From contig CANMLW010000005.1 in assembly GCA_947498705.1 (NCBI GenBank), forward strand, positions 1-64,000: 64,000 nt of DNA, read 5' to 3'. The notes under the pieces were generated by a model. That model ran no database searches. It worked only from the letters and a program-made list of their open reading frames with translations, and was not told the origin of the DNA. Each line of letters begins with the position of its first letter. Position 1 is the first letter of the stretch. Both the position numbers and the translations under genes were made by a program. Source of the stretch: an uncultured Aquimarina sp. (lineage in GTDB: Bacteria; Bacteroidota; Bacteroidia; Flavobacteriales; Flavobacteriaceae). Positions 53,271 through 60,780 of the stretch are shown here, piece after piece.

Positions 53271-53718
53271 TACTCACTTTGTTTTGTAAAGATTATTGTC
53301 TCATCAACTTTAGATATTAAAAAAATTATCTCCTTTGGTTTTCGGTGCTCCGTTGGTTTTTTCCATTCACCAGAATACGAAACAGTATCAACTGAAATGA
53401 TAATTTTTCCTTTGTCAAGGAATTCATATTTCCCAATTACTGTTGTAAAATTGTCATTCCCACACGGTGCAACATAACTACTATTAAAACCATTTTATCT
53501 CCAAAACTAGTCAGGTTACCCGCAAATTTTCTTTCAATAAACTTTGTTAAATTATATTGTTTAATGTTCGGGTCTACCCCTAATATGTTGTCAGTTATCC
53601 AAGTTCCATTTTCTAGTTCTGTCTTATACATATTCTTCATTTCTTGTGCTTTTACAGAAGAACTAAAAAAGAAGATTATAATAGTCTGTATAATAAGATA
53701 TACTAATATTTTAGTCAT
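53271..53718 (-). pseudogene. Broken copy of the secreted protein at 40844
   Basis: The N-terminal 60 codons (signal peptide, MYKTELENGTWITDNILGVDPNIKQYNLTKFIERKFAGNLTSFGDKM) are in one frame; the remainder (FNSSYVAPCGNDNFTTVIGKYEFLDKG...TIIFTKQSE) is open in another frame and aligns with 40844-41305. A 1-nt change near 53485-53495 (around AAAATGG) broke the gene. The intact paralogue is 12 kb away. Confidence 0.78.
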
Positions 53719-53774
53719 AACATTTTATATTTTACGCTCATTTCATCATTTAAATCACTATTATTTATACTATG

Positions 53775-54263
53775 TCAGGCACAGTATTTTTTTAAATAGT
53801 TTTCAAATTCCAATTCATATTTTTTTCGGTCAAACTTTAGTTCTGTTATTGGTTGTATTTCTCTGTTCTCTACCTCTTTTTTATATTCAAAATCGTCATT
53901 TTCATAGGTGATCTCTTTCCAGACTATCAAGTCATCTTGTTTATCTAAAATAAATGAAATAACACCACAATAATCACTACCACAATGACATCTATACAAT
54001 ACAATTCGGTTTGTTGCGAATTGATTAGATGGCTGTTTATTTCCTAAAAACTGAGCGACAGCATTTTTGTTAATTTTTGTTCTATCATAATCAGGAAACT
54101 TAGATGTATCAACCTCCAATATATCTAAGTCAAAATCAGAATAAGCTACATCAAAACGATTAATAAGTAACCGTTCGGACAGTGCTTTACCGTCTATAAA
54201 AAAGTCGAAACTTATTTTTTTATCCTCCTTTTTTACTGCTCTTATCTCAAAATGATTTTTCAT
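53775..54263 (-). CDS. Hypothetical protein with CHCGSDYCG motif, 162 residues
   Basis: A cytoplasmic beta-rich protein with a distinctive RCHCGSDYCGVISF motif (about residue 90), likely a metal or structural site. N-terminal strands (ISFDFFIDGKALSERL). I recognise the motif from hypothetical proteins in similar loci but cannot name it. Confidence 0.7.
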   Translation of the reverse strand: MKNHFEIRAVKKEDKKISFDFFIDGKALSERLLINRFDVAYSDFDLDILEVDTSKFPDYDRTKINKNAVAQFLGNKQPSNQFATNRIVLYRCHCGSDYCGVISFILDKQDDLIVWKEITYENDDFEYKKEVENREIQPITELKFDRKKYELEFENYLKKYCA

Positions 54264-54421
54264 TCTTGTTTATTGGGTATAATTTGATGATATAGTATCA
54301 CTTACATACTGCTATATTAAATATAATTGTTTTATAAATCTATAGTCAATCTATATTCGTAGTGTAGGAATCTATATTTGTTCATTTACCACAAATAATT
54401 TATCAAATCTGTAAAAAAAGG

Positions 54422-54757
54422 CTATTTCATTTTCAAACTTACATTCACAATCTCCAATACTTTTCCAGAGCCTATTATATGTTTTCCTTCATAAAACTCA
54501 AACTTCATATTTTCATACAACCTATTGGCAAAATAATCTTTGCTCAAGATCGAGATTTCGGCTAAAACGATTTCTCCTGGTGCCACGGTATCTTGACCAA
54601 GGTATGTTTGCTGTCCAGAGGTTATATAATCAGGATATCCTTCAAATTCTATATGCGGCCTATACCCAGAAGCTACTGGATTTTTTCTTCCTCCTTGTTC
54701 GGTGTTTAAAAACTGTAGTTCTGCTATAAAATCGGTTGTAGTAAATTTGTTTTTCAT
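54422..54757 (-). CDS. Stand-alone EF-Tu domain III-like protein
   Basis: A 111-residue protein that corresponds to the C-terminal beta-barrel of EF-Tu alone: TDFIAELQFLNTEQGGRKNPVASGYRPHIEFEG matches the EF-Tu segment around EEGGRxTPxxxGYRPQFYF, and APGEIVLAEISIL...MKFEFYEGKHIIGSGKVLEI matches its end (MPGDN... FAIREGGRTVGAGVV). GTPase domains are absent. I start at ATG 54757 (ATGA overlap with the previous stop). It might mimic EF-Tu and bind a toxin that targets or needs EF-Tu, as many contact-dependent toxins do; inference. Confidence 0.78.
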   Translation of the reverse strand: MKNKFTTTDFIAELQFLNTEQGGRKNPVASGYRPHIEFEGYPDYITSGQQTYLGQDTVAPGEIVLAEISILSKDYFANRLYENMKFEFYEGKHIIGSGKVLEIVNVSLKMK

Positions 54758-55263
54758 AAAACATTTTTTGGCCTTTTTAAATAGTAGTCTAACCATTCTG
54801 TTCTACACCATAACCCGCTCATTTCTTGACAAATTTCTATTTTTTCATTGGTGAATAATACTTCTAGCTCTAATGTACAATCACTATCTGTAATTTCCCA
54901 ATTTGTTTCTGGAAGCAATAAAACATACCTATTTTGTGATTGGCTATGTTTTGGAATACAAATTTGAGTCTCCTCCCAATTAATCGTTTCAAAAATATCT
55001 ACATATTCAATATTTTGAATTCTATTCTTTTTAAGTTCGCTGAAGTAGACTTTTTCTAATTCTGTACGTAAATTTATATTGTTTGAATTGGGAAGTGACT
55101 TAAATTTTTCTAGTGCATTTACCTGAATTGGTGTGAACCATTTTTGTTCATTATCCAAATCCACCCAAACATCTAATAGCCGTTCTAGCCAAGGAATATC
55201 TATTTTGGATACGGAATTTAGATAGTCTCCTTCATCATTAATTTTATAATTCTCCTTGTTCAT
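54754..55263 (-). CDS. Hypothetical protein, 169 residues
   Basis: Not recognised. Helical N-terminal half (WLERLLDVWVDLDNEQKWFTPIQVNALEKF), beta C-terminal half (RYVLLLPETNWEI, CTLELEVLFTNEKIEICQEMSGLWCRTEW). Overlaps the upstream gene by 20 nt and the EF-Tu-like gene by 4 nt. Confidence 0.7.
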   Translation of the reverse strand: MNKENYKINDEGDYLNSVSKIDIPWLERLLDVWVDLDNEQKWFTPIQVNALEKFKSLPNSNNINLRTELEKVYFSELKKNRIQNIEYVDIFETINWEETQICIPKHSQSQNRYVLLLPETNWEITDSDCTLELEVLFTNEKIEICQEMSGLWCRTEWLDYYLKRPKNVL

Positions 55264-55567
55264 ATGTTCTAAAAGTGTTTTGTATTCGAAATGAAATGTG
55301 TTTCAGCTCAAAAACCTGAAAGTTAAAAACAACCCAATCTTTGCCTGCTACCTGCCAATTATACCCATCTAATTGATCCGTTATCTCATCTAACAATTCT
55401 CCGATCACAAAACTGTTTACCATTTCTTCAAACTCAGTGATTTTTTGAAGTAATTCAACATCAAATGAATATGATAGCATAACGCCTTGCACCAACTTAC
55501 CCTCGAAACTATCTACCAAAACCTCGGCTTTTTGCCGATTGCTTATGTCGGTTAAGGTTAGTTTCAT
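55244..55567 (-). CDS. Small hypothetical protein, 107 residues
   Basis: Not recognised. Begins with strands (MKLTLTDISNRQKAEVLVDSFEGKLVQGVMLSYSFD), ends FQVFELKHISFRIQNTF. Start overlaps the upstream stop (ATGA). Confidence 0.68.
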   Translation of the reverse strand: MKLTLTDISNRQKAEVLVDSFEGKLVQGVMLSYSFDVELLQKITEFEEMVNSFVIGELLDEITDQLDGYNWQVAGKDWVVFNFQVFELKHISFRIQNTFRTYEQGEL

Positions 55568-55986
55568 TTGTAGCCATAAATTTTTAATCCCAATTCTGAT
55601 CGTTCATATTCAAATTGCTTCCCTTGTTGAAGTGCTTTTTCTATCAATTCAATGTTTTGAGTTTTAGTTTTTGGTGTTAAGAATTCTTCTCGATTCTTTC
55701 TTTCAAATATAATTTTAGAAGGTATCAACATCCACTCTATTTCTTTTAATTCAAACACACCCCAGTATTCTTCTATGTATTTTGAATTACTATGATGTTG
55801 AGGTATCGGTAGCGTTATTTCTCGTACGTTCTCATCTAATAGCAGTTTTACTTTTGCTACGTAAGATGAATTTAAATCTTTTATGGTTGAAAATAAGATC
55901 TTCCATTTCGTAGCATTCATAAAACTGGCTCTATTGTCTATTTCCTGCTGTAGTCGTATTTGATATTTCTCTTCTCTAGACATCAA
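55564..55986 (-). CDS. Hypothetical protein, 140 residues
   Basis: Not recognised. Charged helical N-terminus, then strands (YVAKVKLLLDENVREITLPIPQ, EYWGVFELKEIEWMLIPSKIIFE). ATGs at 55986 and 55983; either fits. Confidence 0.68.
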   Translation of the reverse strand: MMSREEKYQIRLQQEIDNRASFMNATKWKILFSTIKDLNSSYVAKVKLLLDENVREITLPIPQHHSNSKYIEEYWGVFELKEIEWMLIPSKIIFERKNREEFLTPKTKTQNIELIEKALQQGKQFEYERSELGLKIYGYK

Positions 55987-55991
55987 TGTTG

Positions 55992-56441
55992 TTACCTTAG
56001 TTTATCAATGTTTTTTGTTTTAAGTGTTGTGCCAACGCCGATTAATTGATTGCTATGATTTTCACAAAGCAACCATTGTTTGTTTTTATCAATTACGTAA
56101 TATTCAAAAGCTGAACATTCGGCAATAAGTTCACCAATAATAGAAGACTTACAATTATAAATAGGGTAGTAGTCTTCTTGATCATCTTCTATCATAAGCC
56201 AAACGGTATCTGCTTCTTTAGGAATGATATGAATAAGCTCTTTAAAAGAAAATTCATACGTTTTAAAATAAAATGATTCTTGCTTAAAATCTTCCCACCA
56301 CCATTTTCTATCGCCAGATTTCACAAAGTGCTTGAGTAAATCTAAATAGAGTGTTTCAGCATCTGCAACCAAACGGATCTCTGTTGGTTTCAAATTAAGT
56401 GTTGTAATAGCTTGTTCTATTTCTGTTTTTACTGCTCCCAT
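55992..56441 (-). CDS. DUF6756-like protein, 149 residues
   Basis: The sequence RKWWWEDFKQESFYF, VWLMIEDDQEDYYPIY, AECSAFEYYVIDKNKQWLLCENHSNQLIGVG matches the pattern of DUF6756 as I remember it, with low certainty on the number. Cytoplasmic, immunity-type. 9 bp after the gene at 56451. Confidence 0.7.
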   Translation of the reverse strand: MGAVKTEIEQAITTLNLKPTEIRLVADAETLYLDLLKHFVKSGDRKWWWEDFKQESFYFKTYEFSFKELIHIIPKEADTVWLMIEDDQEDYYPIYNCKSSIIGELIAECSAFEYYVIDKNKQWLLCENHSNQLIGVGTTLKTKNIDKLR

Positions 56442-56450
56442 TTTTAATTT

Positions 56451-56885
56451 CTATTCTAAATAAAATGTGTTAACTAATTGAAACATATCTTCTCTTGATG
56501 GGTTTTTAGGGAACTTTTCATATAAAACATCTTCAAAAAACATTCTATAATCCAATACAAAGTCAGCAAACTCTTTATCCGACAACTTGTTATAATCTTC
56601 AACACTATCGGGATATGCTCTTGATAAAATTTCATCATAAAAATCTTCTTTTGGCATATGACTTTGCCAATCATCATTTGTGTTTTCCCAAATAGAAATA
56701 ATTCCTAATAGTCTTAATGGATCACTGCCAAAGAATGTACGACTGCCTTTTACTGCGCAGAAATCACCCATATATTCTTCTCTTTTATCTGGTATGAGAA
56801 AAATTTTATATCCTTTAGATAGTATAATTTTTAATCCCAAATTATAAGTATTCATTGCATCTGCAATTCGACATCTGTTTTCCAT
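56451..56885 (-). CDS. Hypothetical protein, 144 residues
   Basis: Not recognised. Mixed alpha/beta (LKIILSKGYKIFLIPDKREEYMGDFCAVKGSRTFFGSDPLRLLGIISIWEN), then helices. Packed between neighbours with gaps of 9 and 11 bp. Confidence 0.7.
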   Translation of the reverse strand: MENRCRIADAMNTYNLGLKIILSKGYKIFLIPDKREEYMGDFCAVKGSRTFFGSDPLRLLGIISIWENTNDDWQSHMPKEDFYDEILSRAYPDSVEDYNKLSDKEFADFVLDYRMFFEDVLYEKFPKNPSREDMFQLVNTFYLE

Positions 56886-56896
56886 AATAGTTGATT

Positions 56897-57310
56897 TTAA
56901 ATGGTTATTATATCTTTCCAGTAGACATCAAATCCATTTTTTTCAATTTCTTTTATATCAGTATCTGTAAAATGAATATGGAAATCCATACCGTTTAATA
57001 TGGGTTCATCAGGAAAATTTTTATTGTACCTATCTCCATCAATTCGCCATAGATTAAAATGCACAAACTTAGAATGATCTAGGGTTTTGGTTTGTTCAAT
57101 TTTTCTTTCTAATGCATCTTTGGTGATATATTGATAATAATTCTCTTCATTACTAAACTCTTCAATAAGAAAAAAAGGGAAATCAGCGTCTATTACCACA
57201 GTATCTAGTCTATGTTTTTTAGTATAAACTGTAGCTCTTTCTTTGTCTTTAAAAACAGCATAAACCATTTTAAATGTGTTGTTATCTATTGCTTTTGCTA
57301 TGACATGCAT
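56897..57310 (-). CDS. Hypothetical protein, 137 residues
   Basis: Not recognised. Starts with strands (FKMVYAVFKDKERATVYTKKH, TVVIDADFPFFLIEEF), ends DIKEIEKNGFDVYWKDIITI. 1 bp from the lipoprotein gene upstream. Confidence 0.68.
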   Translation of the reverse strand: MHVIAKAIDNNTFKMVYAVFKDKERATVYTKKHRLDTVVIDADFPFFLIEEFSNEENYYQYITKDALERKIEQTKTLDHSKFVHFNLWRIDGDRYNKNFPDEPILNGMDFHIHFTDTDIKEIEKNGFDVYWKDIITI

Positions 57311-57311
57311 T

Positions 57312-58049
57312 TCAATTTTCTTTACTATTTATAGTCTTTTGAATCATATAATGATATGTTATTGTGCTATTTTTTAACAAACTGGGGTTTATTAATCCAC
57401 TTTCTTTTCGAGAAAGAATAATATCAAAGTGCTTTGCTATAGATAGAGAATCTGTAAAATGAGATTTTGAAACCACATACTGACCTGTATTTTTCCTAAG
57501 TGTATCTAGTGGCTTTACAGCATAATCATATTCTATGATGCTTTTAACTAGGTTGTGTTTTGTTTTCGTCCCTTTTATGAGCTCTAATTGATGGGGAGCG
57601 TTTAAATTTTCCCATTTTAAAATAAAATCATCATTGGCAGCTATACTATCGGGTATACTGAACTTTGCTACCTGACTTTTTTCCATGGGCTTAACAAAAG
57701 CCAAAGGGTGTCTACTATTGTCAGGTAAAATAAGCTCAAAATAGTACGCATCACTTTGTGTGAAACTATCTGCTTTATAATATGATGTTTTTGTGTAGTA
57801 AAGCTCTTCCTTTACATATAAATCTAAAGGTTTACTGTTAAGTAAAACACGAATGTTTTTATTAATGATTTGTTTTTTGCCATCTGATAATTTTACTTTT
57901 AGATAGCTTAATGTATTCTTTTTTGTATCATGACAGATATTGATATTTACTTTCAAATCAGCCAAACTTAAAGTATCGGCATTTGAAAGGGTAGATACAT
58001 CGCAACTGCTAAAAATAAATAGGATACATAGTATATTGTAGTATTTCAT
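57312..58049 (-). CDS. Lipoprotein, 245 residues
   Basis: Signal MKYYNILCILFIFSSC, Cys16 acylated. Beta-sandwich-like pattern (LADLKVNINICHD, YYFELILPDNSRHPLAFVKP). Not recognised; envelope location. Confidence 0.72.
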   Translation of the reverse strand: MKYYNILCILFIFSSCDVSTLSNADTLSLADLKVNINICHDTKKNTLSYLKVKLSDGKKQIINKNIRVLLNSKPLDLYVKEELYYTKTSYYKADSFTQSDAYYFELILPDNSRHPLAFVKPMEKSQVAKFSIPDSIAANDDFILKWENLNAPHQLELIKGTKTKHNLVKSIIEYDYAVKPLDTLRKNTGQYVVSKSHFTDSLSIAKHFDIILSRKESGLINPSLLKNSTITYHYMIQKTINSKEN

Positions 58050-58067
58050 TGATTATATTTTAAGGTT

Positions 58068-58469
58068 TTAAAACTCATCTCCTTTTTCCCATATACAGAC
58101 TTCTTTAGGTATTGCTTTTGTTTCTTGAACTTCATACCAAACTGTAACCAAGGTTTCTTGACCTTTCTCCCAAGTAACTTCATCTATTAAAATAGATTCG
58201 CTTATTCTTTCTTTTAAACTATATTTAAAAGTAATACCAGTTCTAAACTCTCCTTGGAGATCATCTAGAATAAATCGTTCGATATAATAAGGTGTTCCGC
58301 ACTTATTAATGGCTTCTTCTTTTGTTAACAACATCAAATCTTTTATAGATACGTTATCTCTTAAGTTTGTTACCTTTTCAATGGTATAAGTATCATTCGT
58401 TTTTGCTTCTTTTGTGCTTGGAGCGCAAGCATTCACTATAATTAATAGTATAAAATAGAGATACTTCAT
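58068..58469 (-). CDS. Small lipoprotein, 133 residues
   Basis: I start at ATG 58469 (signal MKYLYFILLIIVNAC, Cys15), 2 bp after the upstream stop; the longer frame to 58535 would overlap it and spoil the signal. The mature part ends VTVWYEVQETKAIPKEVCIWEKGDEF. Not recognised. Confidence 0.72.
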   Translation of the reverse strand: MKYLYFILLIIVNACAPSTKEAKTNDTYTIEKVTNLRDNVSIKDLMLLTKEEAINKCGTPYYIERFILDDLQGEFRTGITFKYSLKERISESILIDEVTWEKGQETLVTVWYEVQETKAIPKEVCIWEKGDEF

Positions 58470-58471
58470 AT

Positions 58472-58843
58472 TTATATATCGTAATAGGTATACGGTTCTT
58501 TTAGTTTGTGTTTTTTTCTGATTTCGGCTTGCCAAGTGAGATATTCTTCTTTAAATTCATTAAAATCACTTGGGATTCCTTTTAGCCAATACATATGACC
58601 ATGGGCAATGAGCATCGCCCAATGAAATTCTAACTCGCGTGTTATATAATAGATATCATCTAAAGATGTTGGTTCTTGATATAGAAAATGATTTTTCAGT
58701 TTTTTATCTGCTTCATTATAGTTTAAACCTCCATACTTAACCATAATGTGTTTTAACAATTCACAGAAAGAATAGTGATTGAAAATGACACCTTCTGTAG
58801 CATCTTCGAACTTTAAATTATCTTTTAATTGTTGGTCTTTCAT
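58472..58843 (-). CDS. Hypothetical protein, 123 residues
   Basis: Not named. Helical cytoplasmic protein (FCELLKHIMVKYGGLNYNEADKKL, LDDIYYITRELEFHWAMLIAHGHMYWLKGIP), a form I know from immunity loci. One-base overlap with the upstream gene. Confidence 0.7.
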   Translation of the reverse strand: MKDQQLKDNLKFEDATEGVIFNHYSFCELLKHIMVKYGGLNYNEADKKLKNHFLYQEPTSLDDIYYITRELEFHWAMLIAHGHMYWLKGIPSDFNEFKEEYLTWQAEIRKKHKLKEPYTYYDI

Positions 58844-59310
58844 TACTGCTCTTTCTCCTTAAAAATGTACTCCATAATCCGCCCGTTTACATGAGTAACA
58901 CTGCCAATCAGTTGTTTATCTCTTAGTTCTAGTGCGAGATTTTTGGCGTAGGTATCTTCAGTTTGTGATTTGATAAAATCTACCTCTATTTTTTGATCGG
59001 GTAACATCTTCCAATAATATATTCCTATTTTATGTGTAGCTACTTTACCACAGGTTGAAATTTCTTTTTCGGTTATCTGTACTTGTTCCTTATCAAATAA
59101 AAGTGTAAGATAGATTTGGCTACCCGCACATGGATTGTCATCTGGTGTTTCTTCATAAACAGTGTCTACTTTTGCTATCAATTCTTTGTTTAAGAGTTTC
59201 TTCATTTTTTGAGCATGAGATGATAGATAGCACATACTGCATAAGATAAAAACGAAAGTCGTTCTTTTATTAAGGTGCTTTATAGCATGCAATTGTATTT
59301 TCTGTATCAT
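58843..59310 (-). CDS. Secreted protein, 155 residues
   Basis: Signal-like N-terminus (TTFVFILCSMCYLSSHAQ), then an alpha/beta domain with Cys in DDNPCAGSQIYLTLLF and ISTCGKVATHKIGIYYWK, probably a disulfide. Not recognised. Confidence 0.7.
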   Translation of the reverse strand: MIQKIQLHAIKHLNKRTTFVFILCSMCYLSSHAQKMKKLLNKELIAKVDTVYEETPDDNPCAGSQIYLTLLFDKEQVQITEKEISTCGKVATHKIGIYYWKMLPDQKIEVDFIKSQTEDTYAKNLALELRDKQLIGSVTHVNGRIMEYIFKEKEQ

Positions 59311-59389
59311 ATACTCTTTTTTTAATTAAGAACTAGTTTAAACTTTTTTGAAAGTCATTTTCAACGATTTTTATATGTGTTTCAAAGGG

Positions 59390-59683
59390 TTAATACAATT
59401 CTGTTTCCCAATCTTCATAAGGAGGCTCTACGTTAAACTCTGGATCACAATAGGAGCGAAGGTAATCTACGGCTCTTTTTTCGGCATATTTTGCATTGAG
59501 CACTTCTCCGTTTTTATCTAACTCAATCACATTGGCAAATATGGCAAAGACTTGTTCTATGGCACTAGGTTCTTCTCCATACAGTTTTAAATAATCAATA
59601 CCTTTTAGTTGGTAATGTGTACCACTAGCCATAAAATAAGCAAAGGTTCGTAAGGCTCCGCTAAATGATTCGCTTAGTTTCAT
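59390..59683 (-). CDS. Hypothetical protein, 97 residues (conserved immunity-type family)
   Basis: The whole sequence (SFSGALRTFAYFMASGTHYQLKGIDYLKLYGEEPSAIEQVFAIFANVIEL...RSYCDPEFNVEPPYEDWETELY) fits a conserved small family that I remember as DUF7677, number not certain. Helical, cytoplasmic. No signal peptide. Confidence 0.72.
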   Translation of the reverse strand: MKLSESFSGALRTFAYFMASGTHYQLKGIDYLKLYGEEPSAIEQVFAIFANVIELDKNGEVLNAKYAEKRAVDYLRSYCDPEFNVEPPYEDWETELY

Positions 59684-59695
59684 ATGTTTTGTTTT

Positions 59696-60047
59696 TTAAC
59701 AATCTACTTTACCTGTTTTTGTGTTAATGGTCTTACCTCGACCATACCATACTTGTGTATTTTTCAAATCCCAAATTACCTCAATGCTATCATTATAAAT
59801 GGCTATCGCTACTTTTTCCAATTATTTTACCCTTAGCATCTTTTAAAATAACTTCTATGGAGATGTTCCCGGCACCTCCATCTCCAGGCATTGTTATCGA
59901 CAAAAAACTTTTTTCTCTTTTTATAACTAATTCATAGTTGTTATCTGGGCTATGATAGGTTGCTAATTCTTTTTATGAATTATAAAAATGAACACCTAAT
60001 GCTATGAGAAATATTAAAATTAATGATGTATATATCTCTTTTTTCAT
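59696..60047 (-). pseudogene. Broken small membrane-anchored protein gene
   Basis: ATG 60047 reads MKKEIYTSLILIFLIALGVHF then hits TAA after 24 codons. Downstream the same frame is open (KELATYHSPDNNYELVIKREKSFLSITMPGDGG...VILKDAKGKIIGK), then a frameshift at a short A run leads to VAIAIYNDSIEVIWDLKNTQVWYGRGK. Two lesions make a real pseudogene more likely than a sequencing error. Confidence 0.75.
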
Positions 60048-60048
60048 T

Positions 60049-60780
60049 TTAAGCTTTTATCCAGCCTATTATGCTATTATCCTTCTCTTTTAAAACTACT
60101 TGCAACCAACCATTTTTGTTTTGAATAACCGTTACTTCTTTGCTTTTGATCTTTTGTAGTTGATTTCCTTCTTTCATGTCTTCAGTACAAGAATCTTTTT
60201 TCTTGGTATCATCTATAATTGGTTGTGATCTTAGGATTCCTGAAATTATTTTCTGCTCGAAAACCGTGTTAATTGTACTGATTTTTGTGTCTGAATGTAG
60301 CGTTACTGTATTTTCAATAATGGTGTTATCTTTTTTAATACTTAGTTCTGACAACAGCATCATATCAAAACAACCAATAGCACTGGTTAAAACATGAATG
60401 GTATTTTTTTCTCCATATGTTATGTCAACTAATGCTCCTGATCTGTTCCAAACTTCAACAAAATCATTACCCTTTTTTAGAAATACTATTATTGCTTGAT
60501 AATGTCGATCATCTTGATAAATAATATCTTTTATACCGTCGCTATTAAGATCTACTATATGTATGTTTTTACCATTGATGTCAAAAATACCTATGTCACC
60601 ATTTTTGGTATAAAACTTGGCGTTTTTAATTGCTGAAAAACCGGTACTGTCTAAAGGGAAACTATAATCTGATGGTATTTGTAATAGCCGTAACTGTGAT
60701 TTTAAACTCTCGTTTTGAGCGCACCCAGATAGAGTTAAAAACAGACACCATATACCCAAAAAGAAAACTTTATTTTTCAT
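60049..60780 (-). CDS. Lipoprotein with FG-GAP motif and C-terminal SH3-like domain
   Basis: 243 residues, signal ending LTLSGC (Cys20). A calcium-type motif VDLNSDGIKDIIYQ lies near residue 75, and the end EVTVIQNKNGWLQVVLKEKDNSIIGWIKA is SH3-like. Outwardly similar to the secreted protein at 36369, which has these elements in the other order. 10-bp overlap with the gene at 60770. Confidence 0.72.
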   Translation of the reverse strand: MKNKVFFLGIWCLFLTLSGCAQNESLKSQLRLLQIPSDYSFPLDSTGFSAIKNAKFYTKNGDIGIFDINGKNIHIVDLNSDGIKDIIYQDDRHYQAIIVFLKKGNDFVEVWNRSGALVDITYGEKNTIHVLTSAIGCFDMMLLSELSIKKDNTIIENTVTLHSDTKISTINTVFEQKIISGILRSQPIIDDTKKKDSCTEDMKEGNQLQKIKSKEVTVIQNKNGWLQVVLKEKDNSIIGWIKA

